Notes: generated by a model from the sequence alone, not told the origin. Shown: positions 23,799 through 34,885, counted from the first letter of the stretch. The stretch is DNA of 64,000 nucleotides from Dictyophora rubrovolvata (GCA_029959195.1 CP114119.1:496001-560000); one strand, 5' to 3'. Translations and numbers: made by a program.

Positions 23799-25507
23799 AT
23801 GAGAACACAAAAACTTAGCTCTTATAGACCAGCAAATCTCGTTCCTGAAGAGCCACACATTTCCCATTTTTCACCTCATTCGTCAGAACCGATTTCACTC
23901 CCCTCTTCCCCATCTAGACGATCTATCACATTTGTTCAAATCTTCTTGGATGAATTTAGGACAATAAACTTGTTTAGGATAAACGATTAGATTTATATTT
24001 CATCTCCTTCTTTCTTTTCTGGACATTTCATTAGCGCTTGAAATTTTTGGTTAACTCATATCATCATGTTGGACAATAGCAATCCTCCCACTTCCCCTAT
24101 TCCCCTTTTTCAACTCCCTTTCTTCCCTTTTGAATATCGTTCTTCTCTCAGATTCAGACCCAACCCTAATTTCCTCTCACAACTTCACATTTACAATACT
24201 CTCATCTCCGAAATCGATGTCGATCCCTCCACAATGCTTCCGATTACTCCACTGCCACTAATGGAGATTACTATTCCTTACGACAATCTGGAGATAGGAT
24301 ATCCATGAGCTTTGACCCTGTATGAACAAACTAACATCAATGTCATGGATGAATCGTATGAGTTTGTCAAGTTCCTTTCAACGAATTGTCAAGAAGAATC
24401 AATCTGGAGACTGGTTTTTCATCACCAATTTCAAAGCTATACTCAATTCCTATTCATAGACGCACCTCTATCTGCTATCCCGTCCCCTCCCGACTACACC
24501 ATTGGAAATCAAATCCTCCCTTCCTATTCCAATCTCCAATCCAATCTCGTTCAAGATCTGATATTGTTAAGCATCGCCATGGCTTTTATTATTATGCCAC
24601 AGCCACGAAGAAGAAGATCTCATCAACAAGAACCAGATCAATAAGAAGTTTGGGATGGTAAAGTTATAGTTTTGAGTAAGAGGCAGCATGAGAAGTGCCA
24701 GATGGTGATTTTGGTAAAGCTATGCTGGGAGTCCAGTTTCATCATTTCCTTTTGATCTCTTTTTGTTTTTCCTTTTGTTCTCTTTTGTTTCTCTTTTGTT
24801 TCAACATATTTCTCCTATTCCCCTTAACTACATATGTGATTCCCCTTTTCTGTAATTGTACTCCCTGTCATCCTCTCACGATGCTCCTTTTCTTTTATTT
24901 CTTTGTTCTCTTTTTGTTTTCTTTTTGTTATCATGGCAAATGATGAGTGATCATTCTGCTTTCCTCTATATTTCCAAATGGTATATATACTGCATGTAAA
25001 TAATTGTAACAGTAGCAATCTGCCGGAATGGTTGTCTCAAGTTTAGTTCAGTTTAAGTCAAGTTCAAGTCAAGGTTTCATCTCTAGTCTATTTCTACACT
25101 CATGTCTATTACTTTGCTCACATCTATTACTTTGGATTACTCTGAGTGAGGCCTCAGAGTATAAACTCAACAATTCGTATTGTCATTGAAGCCTTACTAA
25201 CTTTAACAGTTTTCTATTGCTGTTTTATCAATAGCATATTATCATAACATTTTATTGCGAATCCATATTTATCGTCCCCCTCATGCACACAAGATCTTAG
25301 GATTGTTATTTTTTTTGTTATTGTTGTTGGTTTAATATCAACACTCACTCACTCATTTCACCATATTACCTCCCACCACTTCCTCTTCATGAAATCAGCA
25401 CCAGGACCTGCTCCATGGAGACTAGACGGCCTCAAACAAATATCTTCATAGTTTTTCCGATTATATATATAGCTACGACATTTAGTTATTATCTTCAGAT
25501 TGTTACA
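23799..25507 (+). mobile_element. 2.26-kb TG...CA unit, copy B (left-truncated)
   Basis: Lacks the first ~600 bp of the unit and starts abruptly at the R3 repeat; the right end (GATTGTTACA) is present at 25507. It carries the remains of the second ORF and the TATA and U5-like part. About 1.5 kb (23799-~25290) appears essentially identical to the inverted copy D, after which the two diverge. Broken. Confidence 0.8.
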
Positions 25508-26519
25508 ATGGCTATGTATCAGTCAGGGCATAAGGGTTTTTTCATGGTGGTAAATGTTGCAACGCGGAAAAAAAAACCACTATGGTGACATATTCCACTA
25601 GCCAGGTTGAAGCACTACATCAGGCGAAGCAGTTATTGAAGGATGTCAGTTTGAGTACCTGCAATTTAGTTGACAGTATTCCATCATCTCCTCCTTCTCT
25701 ACCTTCTGAAGAACCTGTTAAAATAAACTTCAGCCTGGGAATGGCGAAAGTTCTGTCTGTTGAGGACTGGAACAGCTTACACGGAGATTTCATGGAAATA
25801 GACTAATTAGCAATGGCGCATTTAGTCAGCATTTGACTATATTGCAATTAGTATTTGATTCGTATTGAGTGCAGTTTCTCGCCTTTCCTTCATACTTATT
25901 AGATACTTAAGTCCCTCGTTCCTGCTTACTCATAAACCATGTATATAATAACCAATAGTTAAACAAAAATATCATCAGAGAGAGTTTCCCCCCCATTTTT
26001 CGCAACTTTTCCCTCAGTTTGAGCCTTAAGAAATATATCTTCTATCCATGGATTATATTATACAATTCTCTCTATCTATCTAAAAAATCCCTTATTTTCC
26101 CTCGACACACATAAATACTGGTTCCCTGGATCTCTGCGTACTCCTGAGTGGCGCATATCATGTCACACAAGGAAATTGAGAATGGAGAAGGTCGCATTAC
26201 AAGAAAAGTTGCGAGCAGTGTGCACATGATTGCAAAACATCCTTTGAATACGACCATTGAATTTCCTGAGACCAGTTCTTCACATGGTTTAGCTGTCAGA
26301 CATATCTTTGCTATTGATACTGAAAGCTGGATTCACCCCAAAGATGACTTTCAGTATTCTCTTGGTAATAAATGTGGGCATCGCAACAACGTCCGCTGTC
26401 GTGCACCAAAATCTTCCTAATAAGGAAACATTCCGAATTTTGGTTCAAAGCGGAGTTTCAAACTACCAAAAACTTAACCGATACACCACAGCCTCTTGAA
26501 ATCAAAACCCTTACAAAAA

Positions 26520-27152
26520 ATGGCCACATTTTCATTTCACTATACATCATCAATTTCTTTGCCCATTCCAGCATCTCCCACCGAGTCATTACCCCCCTCC
26601 GACAATGAATCTATATCACCTTTTCGTTTTTCGCCTTCCAGTCCAAGGACATACGATTTGGATCTGCATACGACTCTTTATATCTATAGTTCCCAATATG
26701 CGAGTCTCGACATCGACGAAGAAACGTACCTCCCGAAGTTCCCTCCACCTCTTATTATTCGTCAATGCAGAAGTTCGGATTTGGTCCACCCCGGTCTCAT
26801 GTTTGGAGAAAAGGTTTATATCGAGGAACGATTAGACTGGTTTACAATTATTAACGTTTATTCTACACCCGAATCAGCCGTTAAAGACTCATATCGGATT
26901 TGGTTAGTGACACAAGAAGGGTTCAAATTTACATTCCTGGTTCTAGATGTGCCAAGTCGTTGGGTTGTCATGAAAAACATAAAAACACAAAAACATAGCC
27001 CATATAGACCAGCCAATCTTGTTCCTGTAGATCCTCAAATGTCTCGTTTTTCACCCCATTCGCCAGAACCAATATCTCTCCCCTCTTCTCCATCCAAACG
27101 ATCCTTCCGAAAGATCCAACGCGTTTGCTCAAACCTTCTTGGACGAAATTAG
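26520..27152 (+). CDS. ORF1 of the 2.26-kb unit, unknown function
   Basis: 210 residues from ATG (MATFSFHYTSS). A Ser/Pro-rich N-terminus, then a core of about 110 residues rich in Tyr, Ile and Val (YIYSSQYASLDIDEETYLP, IWLVTQEGFKFTFLVLDVP) and a basic Ser/Pro-rich C-terminus. No signal peptide, membrane span or known domain. The core resembles that of ORF2, 105 bp downstream, in the same order of motifs. The other copies in the window carry decayed forms. I know no match to any retroelement protein. Confidence 0.5.
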   Translation: MATFSFHYTSSISLPIPASPTESLPPSDNESISPFRFSPSSPRTYDLDLHTTLYIYSSQYASLDIDEETYLPKFPPPLIIRQCRSSDLVHPGLMFGEKVYIEERLDWFTIINVYSTPESAVKDSYRIWLVTQEGFKFTFLVLDVPSRWVVMKNIKTQKHSPYRPANLVPVDPQMSRFSPHSPEPISLPSSPSKRSFRKIQRVCSNLLGRN

Positions 27153-27257
27153 GACAAAAGGCTTGATTAGGATAAGCGATTAGATTTGTATTTCATCTCC
27201 TTCTTTCTTTCTGGACATTTCATTAGCGCTTAAAAATTTTGGTTAACTCATATCATC

Positions 27258-27824
27258 ATGTCGGACAATAACGATACTCCTACTTCCCCTATTCCCCTTT
27301 TTCAACTCCCTTTCTTCCCTTTTGAATATCGTTCTTCTCTCAGATTCAGACCCAACCCTAATTTCCTCTCACGACTTCGCGTTTACAATACTCTTGTTTC
27401 TGAAATTGATGTCGACCCCTCCACAATGCTTCCGATTACTCCACAGCCACTAATGGAGATTACTATTCCTTATGACGATCTGGAGATAGGATATCCACGA
27501 GCTTTAACCCTGTACGAACGAACCAATGTCAATGTCATGGACAAATCGTATGAGTTTGTCGAGTTCCTTTCAACAAATCGTCCAGAAGAATCAATCTGGA
27601 GACTGGTCTTTCATCATCAATTTCGAAGTTATACTCAATTCTTATTCATAGACGCACCCCTATCTGCCATCCCATCCCCTCCCGACTACTCTGTTGGAAA
27701 TCAAACCCTCCCTTCCTATTCCAATCTCCAATCCAATCTTGTTCAAGATCTGGTATTGTTAAGCGTTGCCATAGCCATTATTATTGCACCACAGCCACGA
27801 AGAAGAAGATCTCGTCAACAATAA
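27258..27824 (+). CDS. ORF2 of the 2.26-kb unit, unknown function
   Basis: 188 residues from ATG (MSDNNDTPTSPIPLF). N-terminal Pro/Phe-rich stretch, core with LRVYNTLVSEIDVD, IPYDDLEIGYPRALTLYER, EESIWRLVFHHQF and QFLFIDAP, and a basic tail (PQPRRRRSRQQ). Weakly but collinearly similar to ORF1, which suggests an old internal duplication. No recognised domain. The basic C-terminus could be a nuclear localisation signal, which is inference only. Confidence 0.5.
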   Translation: MSDNNDTPTSPIPLFQLPFFPFEYRSSLRFRPNPNFLSRLRVYNTLVSEIDVDPSTMLPITPQPLMEITIPYDDLEIGYPRALTLYERTNVNVMDKSYEFVEFLSTNRPEESIWRLVFHHQFRSYTQFLFIDAPLSAIPSPPDYSVGNQTLPSYSNLQSNLVQDLVLLSVAIAIIIAPQPRRRRSRQQ

Positions 27825-28142
27825 CCAGATCAGTAAGAAGTTTGGGATGGTAAGATTATAGTTTTGGGTAAGAGGTAGCGCGAGAAGTGCCAGATGGTGA
27901 TTTTGGTAAAGCTATGCTGGGAATCCGGTTTCATCGTCTTCTTTTGATCTCTTTTTGTTTCTCTTTTTGTTTCAACATATTTCTCCTATTCCCCCTAACC
28001 ACATATGCGATTCCCCTTTTTCTGTAATTATATCCTCCATCGTTTTCTCCTTTTTCTTTTGTTTCTTTGTTCTCTTTTTGTTTCCTTTTGTTATCATGGC
28101 GAATGATGAGTGATCATTCTGCTTTCCTTTATGTTTCCAAAT

Positions 28143-28155
28143 GGTATATATACTG
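28143..28155 (+). promoter_or_regulatory. TATA-like box in unit C
   Basis: GGTATATATACTG, conserved in copies B and D, about 500 bp before the right end of the unit and downstream of both ORFs, as at a U3/R junction. Confidence 0.45.
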
Positions 28156-29461
28156 CGTGTAAATAATTGTAACAGCAGCAATCTACCGGAACGGTTGTCT
28201 CAAGTTTAGTTCAGTTTAAGTCAAGTTCAAGTCAAGTTTCGTCTCTAGTCTATTTCTACGCTCACGTCTATTTCTTTGGATTACTCTGAGTGAGGCCTCG
28301 GAGTATAAACTCAACGATTTGTATTGTCGTTGAAGCCTTACTAACTTTAAACAGATTATCATCGCTGTATTATTGACGGCGTATTGACTCACCATTTTAT
28401 CGCAACTCACATTTATCGTCCCCCTCACACACACACGATCTTAGGATCATCATTTTTTTTTGTTGTTGTTGGTTTTATATCGACGCACACACACTCACTA
28501 AATATCATATTATTCCCCCACCCTCCTCCTTACGAAATTAGCACCAGGACCCGCTCCACGGAGACTAGACGGCCTCAAACAAAATATCTTTGTAGTTTTT
28601 CCGATTGTATAGATAGCTATGACATTTAGCTATTATCTTCGGATTGTTACACCGCTGCCATTTATTAGATCTATATAGTAATACAAATACCCCAGTCCTC
28701 TGTACTAAACTTTTAAGAGGCTGTCAGTCCCCTTTATTTTATCATTTGGAGTGGAAAGCTTACTATTTTACTTCAGGCCGCTCGATTAAACCATGCACAT
28801 TCACAAACATCACCCATCCCAACACCTTTACCCAACCTGTGACAAGGCCAGATGCAAATCAAGAGGTCTTTATGAAGACTTTAGACTTCTATACTGCTTT
28901 GATGGAACATGGATGTCACCTGGATTCATGGACTGTTGTTGAATATGAGGAAACAGATGGTAACACAGAAGAAGATAAAGTGGAAGAGCAAGAATTAATT
29001 TGGTTGCTCATAAATTCCCACGCGCATAATAGCGGTACAATACATAAGTGTGGCAGCAAATTCATTTTGGAGTTTGAAAAAAACCATAGGCCTTGGATTC
29101 GGTAAGCACTACAATTATATGTTTTTCACTAAGTAAACTGACTAGACATCTTGTGGCCAGTTGTGAATATTACAAGCCAGGAATACGAGGTCATTTGGTC
29201 CTTCGTAATATTAGAGAGTTCGACTTGCATTATCTTCAAGCGTTGATGAACCACGATCTCACTGTGATTCGCATGTTTGAACTAGTAGCGCTATCAAAGG
29301 GTTATGGCCCGCTTGCCCCCTGTACAGTGACCTGTGCATTTCGTGACCAGAAGGAACTATGCTGTAAGTAGTCGCTTGATGCATGCTGAATTTTTTTGAC
29401 CTCTTTCTGACACAGCCACTTGGCACTGTAATGTCAACAGTAAACTTCAAAGGGGCGAGCT

Positions 29462-29866
29462 TGTCAGGGTACGCTAGCGTCGTCCCCTTATTTTTCTACA
29501 TTTATCTTCGGTTCTGGTCTATTTTATTTATTTCCATATTTCTCGTATTCTATCCCATCTCTTGCATTTCCCTCTCCTTCTGTATTCCCATTTTTCCTCC
29601 AACGGGCGCTGAGTGCCCGTTCTCATCAGAGCCATGGCCTAGGCCCCGGCTAAAAGTCCGGGACCGGCATGTATCCGCACCCAGTCCATGAACCAAAGGC
29701 CGCATATGGTCTTCGCCGTTTTTCATAGTATATAGTTAGTAGCCCTAGAGGAGGGATCCCTAAGTTTGTTCTCTTAGGATCCCCTCCCTCTAGGTGAGTT
29801 AGTATTTTTCCAAAATATATTTTGCTTAGGATCCCCTCCCTCTAGTCTGAGTGAGTAGCCCTGACA
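29462..29866 (-). repeat. 405-bp repeat, copy R4, inside MULE-like copy 2
   Basis: 405 bp, TG...CA ends, minus orientation. Sits between the segments ending QRGEL and starting MDLHPS. No clear target duplication; part of the host gene segment is missing at the site. Confidence 0.75.
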
Positions 29867-30842
29867 CCACTCTTATGGATCTTCATCCCTCGTTTGCAAA
29901 CCATGATCACACCAGACAGTTAATCAAGAGCCTTTGCGATGAATTGTATCCTAAGGGAACTGGATTGGAAGGTATGTCTTCATTCTGTTTCATTTTATGC
30001 TTTATGTTCTGATGTTTATTCAGGAGCAAAGTATCTGATAGAAGAGCATCCGGAAAAAGAAATTTATAAGAATCATATTTGACACATCTGAAAACACACC
30101 ACCCCAGGTGACGAAAGCATACATATTGTTATATGTATGTTCCCATCTATGAGCCATCTATTCCACCAAACAACTCGTCCATCTATCAACACATCATTCA
30201 AGAGATTGCACAAATGGCAAGAATTTGAAGTTGAAGGATGGTTTGGTGAATTTACATGCTGTAGGTTCTGCACTTTTTATTTTTCTGTGCTTTTTATTGA
30301 GCAATACCTGACTTTACACTTAGCTGTTGTACTTGCATGAGCATTTACAATCTCACAAAGTACAGAGGCGCATCAAATTTTATTCCAGGAAGTCTTCAAA
30401 ATAGTTGAAGAAGATACAGGAAAAGGACCACATTTCCGGCACATCCACAGTGATGGTTTCAAGACAATAACCGCAGATGGTTACCACGGACAAGCTTTAG
30501 GTACCTTGTACAGCGATGCATTAGCATACACACTTGTATTGACTCATCCTTAGGGCTTGGGCTTTATCTAGAAGAAACATGTATAGGCGAGAAGAAGAAG
30601 TCTCTTGAATGGGACAAACCATTACAACTTCTGACACCAATGGAGCATCTGGCATGCATCTACATACCACTACTGCTTCACGCACTACTTTCGAAACATT
30701 ACCACCTTGAAGAATTCCATTTCTGGTGAAGTGAGAGCAGTGATGATAAGTCTATCATCCGCTGAGCCTTTGCCTAACTACGAACAAGTCCTTAGTTGCA
30801 TTCAGAGTGGAGGGAAAAAAGCCACTAGTATGTCTTAATCAC

Positions 30843-31368
30843 TGTCACACTCCGCGTGCCACACCTTCCTAATTTGGAAGTCCAATCCCATTCCGCTTAT
30901 TTCCATACTCACCCCACATCTCCGTAGCAATCCCATCCCGTACTTGTCAGTACTCTGTCCGGACTTCAAGTCCGTCACCTTCCTTATGGGGAAACCAGCT
31001 CCTGACTCTTAGTAATAAGGAATGAAGATTTTATAATCATCACCCCTAGCTGTGTACAACCATATGCTACCTTTCCTTATTTATTCTTATCCCCATTCCC
31101 ATAGTTCTGTTCCCTCTTGTATTTAAACCCCCAGTTTCCAGCTGTGGATCCCTAGTCTGAATATCAGCTTTATTAGTCTCATCTCGTACTCTCTAAGTCC
31201 CTGCCACTCCGAAATTGAGGGATATATAAAGCTGGGCAAGTGGGCACAGCTTATAAGCTGAAGCCGAGTCCCTCGTCCCATACTTCCATACTCCATCTTC
31301 CACCTGTCCCCAGTGGTCCGGACTTTCTTGGAGACATCCAGGATAGTCCCGGACCACCGTACGTAACA
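30843..31368 (+). mobile_element. Solo LTR (family L1) with TSD ATCAC, in an intron of MULE-like copy 2
   Basis: 526 bp, TGTCACACTCC...ACGTAACA, flanked by ATCAC at 30838-30842 and 31369-31373. Same family as 17433-18079, in the opposite orientation. The site is between a GTATGT donor and a TTTTTGCAG acceptor, so it entered an intron. Confidence 0.88.
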
Positions 31369-32204
31369 ATCACAACCTTTATTGTATAAATTATTTACCA
31401 TTTTTGCAGAGTGGCTTGAAGACAAGGAAGTATCAAACAACATGACGCTGGCAGGTATATATAGACCTATCAGCAAGATTCCAATTGAAATCTGGAGGGC
31501 AGCTCCAGGAATGTCCAATGGAAATGAGCAGGCACACAGAAACATTAATCGGGATGGGATGCAACTCACGTTGCTTGCCAGTATCATGCGTGGGCCTCAA
31601 TATGATTCAAGAGCCATGCAAAGCTGTGTCGTATTCGAGCGGGAAGGTATAAATGTTTGTGATCAAGATGCCACGTCATTTTGAAGGGCTAGGAGGGCTA
31701 TAGGAAAAAAAGGTAAGCTATATGCGGACTCAAAAATATAATACATGTTTGATGAAAACATAGAATGGGGTCAGCAAAAATTAGTTGAACTTAAAGATTC
31801 AAAGATCACTCAAGTCAATGAAACAATCATCAAGCTACAACAAGCTGTTCAAACAAGTGCTCAGGGCACAAAACACATACTAGAGTCAGAATCGCCCAAG
31901 AAAATTGAGACAGCAGTCAAATGACTTCGCAACACAAACAACACTCTGCAAAAAAAATTGTGACAAATTAGATAAGTTAATTTTACAGGGATCTGGCAAT
32001 ATCGTTCCCTCAGGCATATTACCAGCACAAGAGCTTTTCAACCATGACCTCCTTAATATGCCAACTGCAGACATGATAATTGAATCTTGATTTAAGAGTT
32101 TTTAAATTCTATTGATTCATGATTAATATAGAATTCTAATTCTAATTCTCAACCAGCATCACCATCTGTTGGCACCCTTCCACACAGCCCATTTGTACAA
32201 CTGG

Positions 32205-34498
32205 TGTAACAATCCAAAGATAATAGCTAAATGTCGTAGCTATATATACAATCGGAAAAACTATGAAGATATTTGTTTGAGGCCGTCTAGTCTCCATGGA
32301 GCAGGTCCTGGTGCTGATTTCATGACGAGGAAGTGGTGGGGGAATAAATGATATAGCAAGTGTGCGAGTGTCGATAACAAACCAAACAACAACAACAAAT
32401 AAAACAATTCTAAGATCTTGTGTGCATGAGGGGGACGATAAATGTGGATTCGCAATAAAATGTTATGATAATATGCTATTGATAAAACAGCAATAGAAAA
32501 CTGTTAAAGTTAGTAAGGCTTCAATGACAATACGAATTGTTGAGTTTATACTCTGAGGCCTCACTCAGAGTAATCCAAAGTAATAGATGTGAGCAAAGTA
32601 ATAGACATGAGTGTAGAAATAGACTAGAGATGAAACCTTGACTTGAACTTGACTTAAACTGAACTAAACTTGAGACAACCATTCCGGCAGATTGCTACTG
32701 TTACAATTATTTACATGCAGTATATATACCATTTGGAAATATAGAGGAAAGCAGAATGATCACTCATCATTTGCCATGATAACAAAAAGAAAACAAAAAG
32801 AGAACAAAGAAATAAAAGAAAAGGAGCATCGTGAGAGGATGACAGGGAGTACAATTACAGAAAAGGGGAATCACATATGTAGTTAAGGGGAATAGGAGAA
32901 ATATGTTGAAACAAAAGAGAAACAAAAGAGAACAAAAGGAAAAACAAAAAGAGATCAAAAGGAAATGATGAAACTGGACTCCCAGCATAGCTTTACCAAA
33001 ATCACCATCTGGCACTTCTCATGCTGCCTCTTACTCAAAACTATAACTTTACCATCCCAAACTTCTTATTGATCTGGTTCTTGTTGATGAGATCTTCTTC
33101 TTCGTGGCTGTGGCATAATAATAAAAGCCATGGCGATGCTTAACAATATCAGATCTTGAACGAGATTGGATTGGAGATTGGAATAGGAAGGGAGGATTTG
33201 ATTTCCAATGGTGTAGTCGGGAGGGGACGGGATAGCAGATAGAGGTGCGTCTATGAATAGGAATTGAGTATAGCTTTGAAATTGGTGATGAAAAACCAGT
33301 CTCCAGATTGATTCTTCTTGACAATTCGTTGAAAGGAACTTGACAAACTCATACGATTCATCCATGACATTGATGTTAGTTTGTTCATACAGGGTCAAAG
33401 CTCATGGATATCCTATCTCCAGATTGTCGTAAGGAATAGTAATCTCCATTAGTGGCAGTGGAGTAATCGGAAGCATTGTGGAGGGATCGACATCGATTTC
33501 GGAGATGAGAGTATTGTAAATGTGAAGTTGTGAGAGGAAATTAGGGTTGGGTCTGAATCTGAGAGAAGAACGATATTCAAAAGGGAAGAAAGGGAGTTGA
33601 AAAAGGGGAATAGGGGAAGTGGGAGGATTGCTATTGTCCAACATGATGATATGAGTTAACCAAAAATTTCAAGCGCTAATGAAATGTCCAGAAAAGAAAG
33701 AAGGAGATGAAATATAAATCTAATCGTTTATCCTAAACAAGTTTATTGTCCTAAATTCATCCAAGAAGATTTGAACAAATGTGATAGATCGTCTAGATGG
33801 GGAAGAGGGGAGTGAAATCGGTTCTGACGAATGAGGTGAAAAATGGGAAATGTGTGGCTCTTCAGGAACGAGATTTGCTGGTCTATAAGAGCTAAGTTTT
33901 TGTGTTCTCATGCCTTTCATGACAACCCAACAACTTGGCACATCTAATACCATAAATGTAAACTCAAACCTATCTTGTGTCGCTAACCAAATTTGATATG
34001 AGTCTTGTACGGCTGATTCGGGAGTAGAATAAACATTGATAATCGTATACCAATCTAGTCATTCCTCAATATAGACCTTTTCTCCAAACATGAGACCGGG
34101 GTGAACCAAATCCGAACTTCTACATTGACAAATAATATGAGGTGGAGGGAACTTCAGGAGGTACGTTTCTTCGTCGATGTCGAGACTTGCATACTGGGAA
34201 CTAAAAATATAGAGAGTTGTATGCAGATCCAAATCATATGTCCTTGGACTGGTAGGCGAAAAACAGAAAGGTGATATAGATTCATCATCGGAGGGGGGTA
34301 ATGACTCGGAGGGGGATGCTGGAACGGGCAAGGAGATTGATGATGTATAGTGAAATAAAAATGTGGCCATCTTTTTTTTTGTAAAATTTTGTTTTCTAGA
34401 GGCTGTGGTGTGTTGGTTAAGTTTTTGGTAGTTTTAAAACTCCACTTTGAACCAAAAATCGGAACATTTCCTTATTAGGAAGATTTTGGTGCACGACA
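32205..34498 (-). mobile_element. 2.26-kb TG...CA unit, copy D, full length, inverted
   Basis: 2294 bp flanked by CTGG at 32201-32204 and 34499-34502. Same ends as copy C. Carries decayed forms of ORF1 (about 34370-33700) and ORF2 (33644-33066). Over about 1.5 kb it appears essentially identical to copy B on the other strand. Lies between the coiled-coil and tail segments of MULE-like copy 2. Broken, fossil. Confidence 0.8.
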
Positions 34499-34885
34499 CT
34501 GGCCATGCTGGTTTCCAACTCCCAGCACTCTGCTGACCAAAACCTCCCAGATAACCATGATCCCCATCTGTCATTCCATCCGCAATCAGTTCCTCCCAAT
34601 GCTTATTCTGCATTCCCACAACACCCCCACCATAATCCCCATCCATCATTCCATCCCCAAACCATTCCCCCCAATGCTTATCCTCCTCTCCTGCAACACC
34701 CTAACTATGATCCTTATCTGTCACCCCATCCCCAGACCTTCCCTCCCAACACTTATCCTCCATCCCCGCAACACCCTCCATTTCATCCTAATGTCCGGAC
34801 TCATCCTTCCAATCCTTATCCACTACCTCCCCTTACACAACCGCAGCCATCCTACCAGCATGGATACCCTCTGGATCACCAATGA

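Larger units (their letters stand above)
26397..28651 (+). mobile_element. 2.26-kb TG...CA unit, copy C, looks whole
   Basis: 2255 bp from TGTCGTGCACC to GGATTGTTACA, flanked by CCGC on both sides; removing it restores the MULE-like frame (NVRCHLLD). Two uninterrupted ORFs fill the left two thirds, then a TATA-like box (GGTATATATACTG near 28143) lies about 500 bp before the right end. TG/CA ends, a 4-bp duplication and a promoter placed like a U3/R boundary fit a long solo LTR with coding sequence in U3. There are no long direct or inverted repeats at the ends. A non-LTR element is less likely. The parent internal region is not in the window. Confidence 0.7.
25508..34885 (+). pseudogene. MULE-like (DDE-type) gene, copy 2, split by four insertions
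   Basis: Collinear with copy 1 at 1072-5908. Pieces: 25582-25800, 26148-26396, 28656-29461, 29867-30842, 31369-32200 and 34503-34885. Conserved blocks include IEFPETSS, EVFMKTLDFYTAL, GYGPLAPC, MDLHPSF, SINTSFKRLHKWQEFEVEGWF, SNGNEQAHRNINRDG and a Pro/His/Tyr-rich tail with three ~25-residue repeats ending at 34885. In-frame TGA codons at 30080, 30089 and 30338 also break it. Inserts: 2.26-kb unit C (TSD CCGC), repeat R4, solo LTR (TSD ATCAC, inside an intron) and unit D (TSD CTGG). Removing the inserts leaves about 3.9 kb. Protein-level divergence from copy 1 is high, so the copies are old paralogues rather than a recent duplication. Confidence 0.65.

Noticed and set aside
24695-25018. Short frames in the T-rich part of unit B
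   Set aside because: Low-complexity T-rich sequence; they occur on both strands and only mirror copy D.
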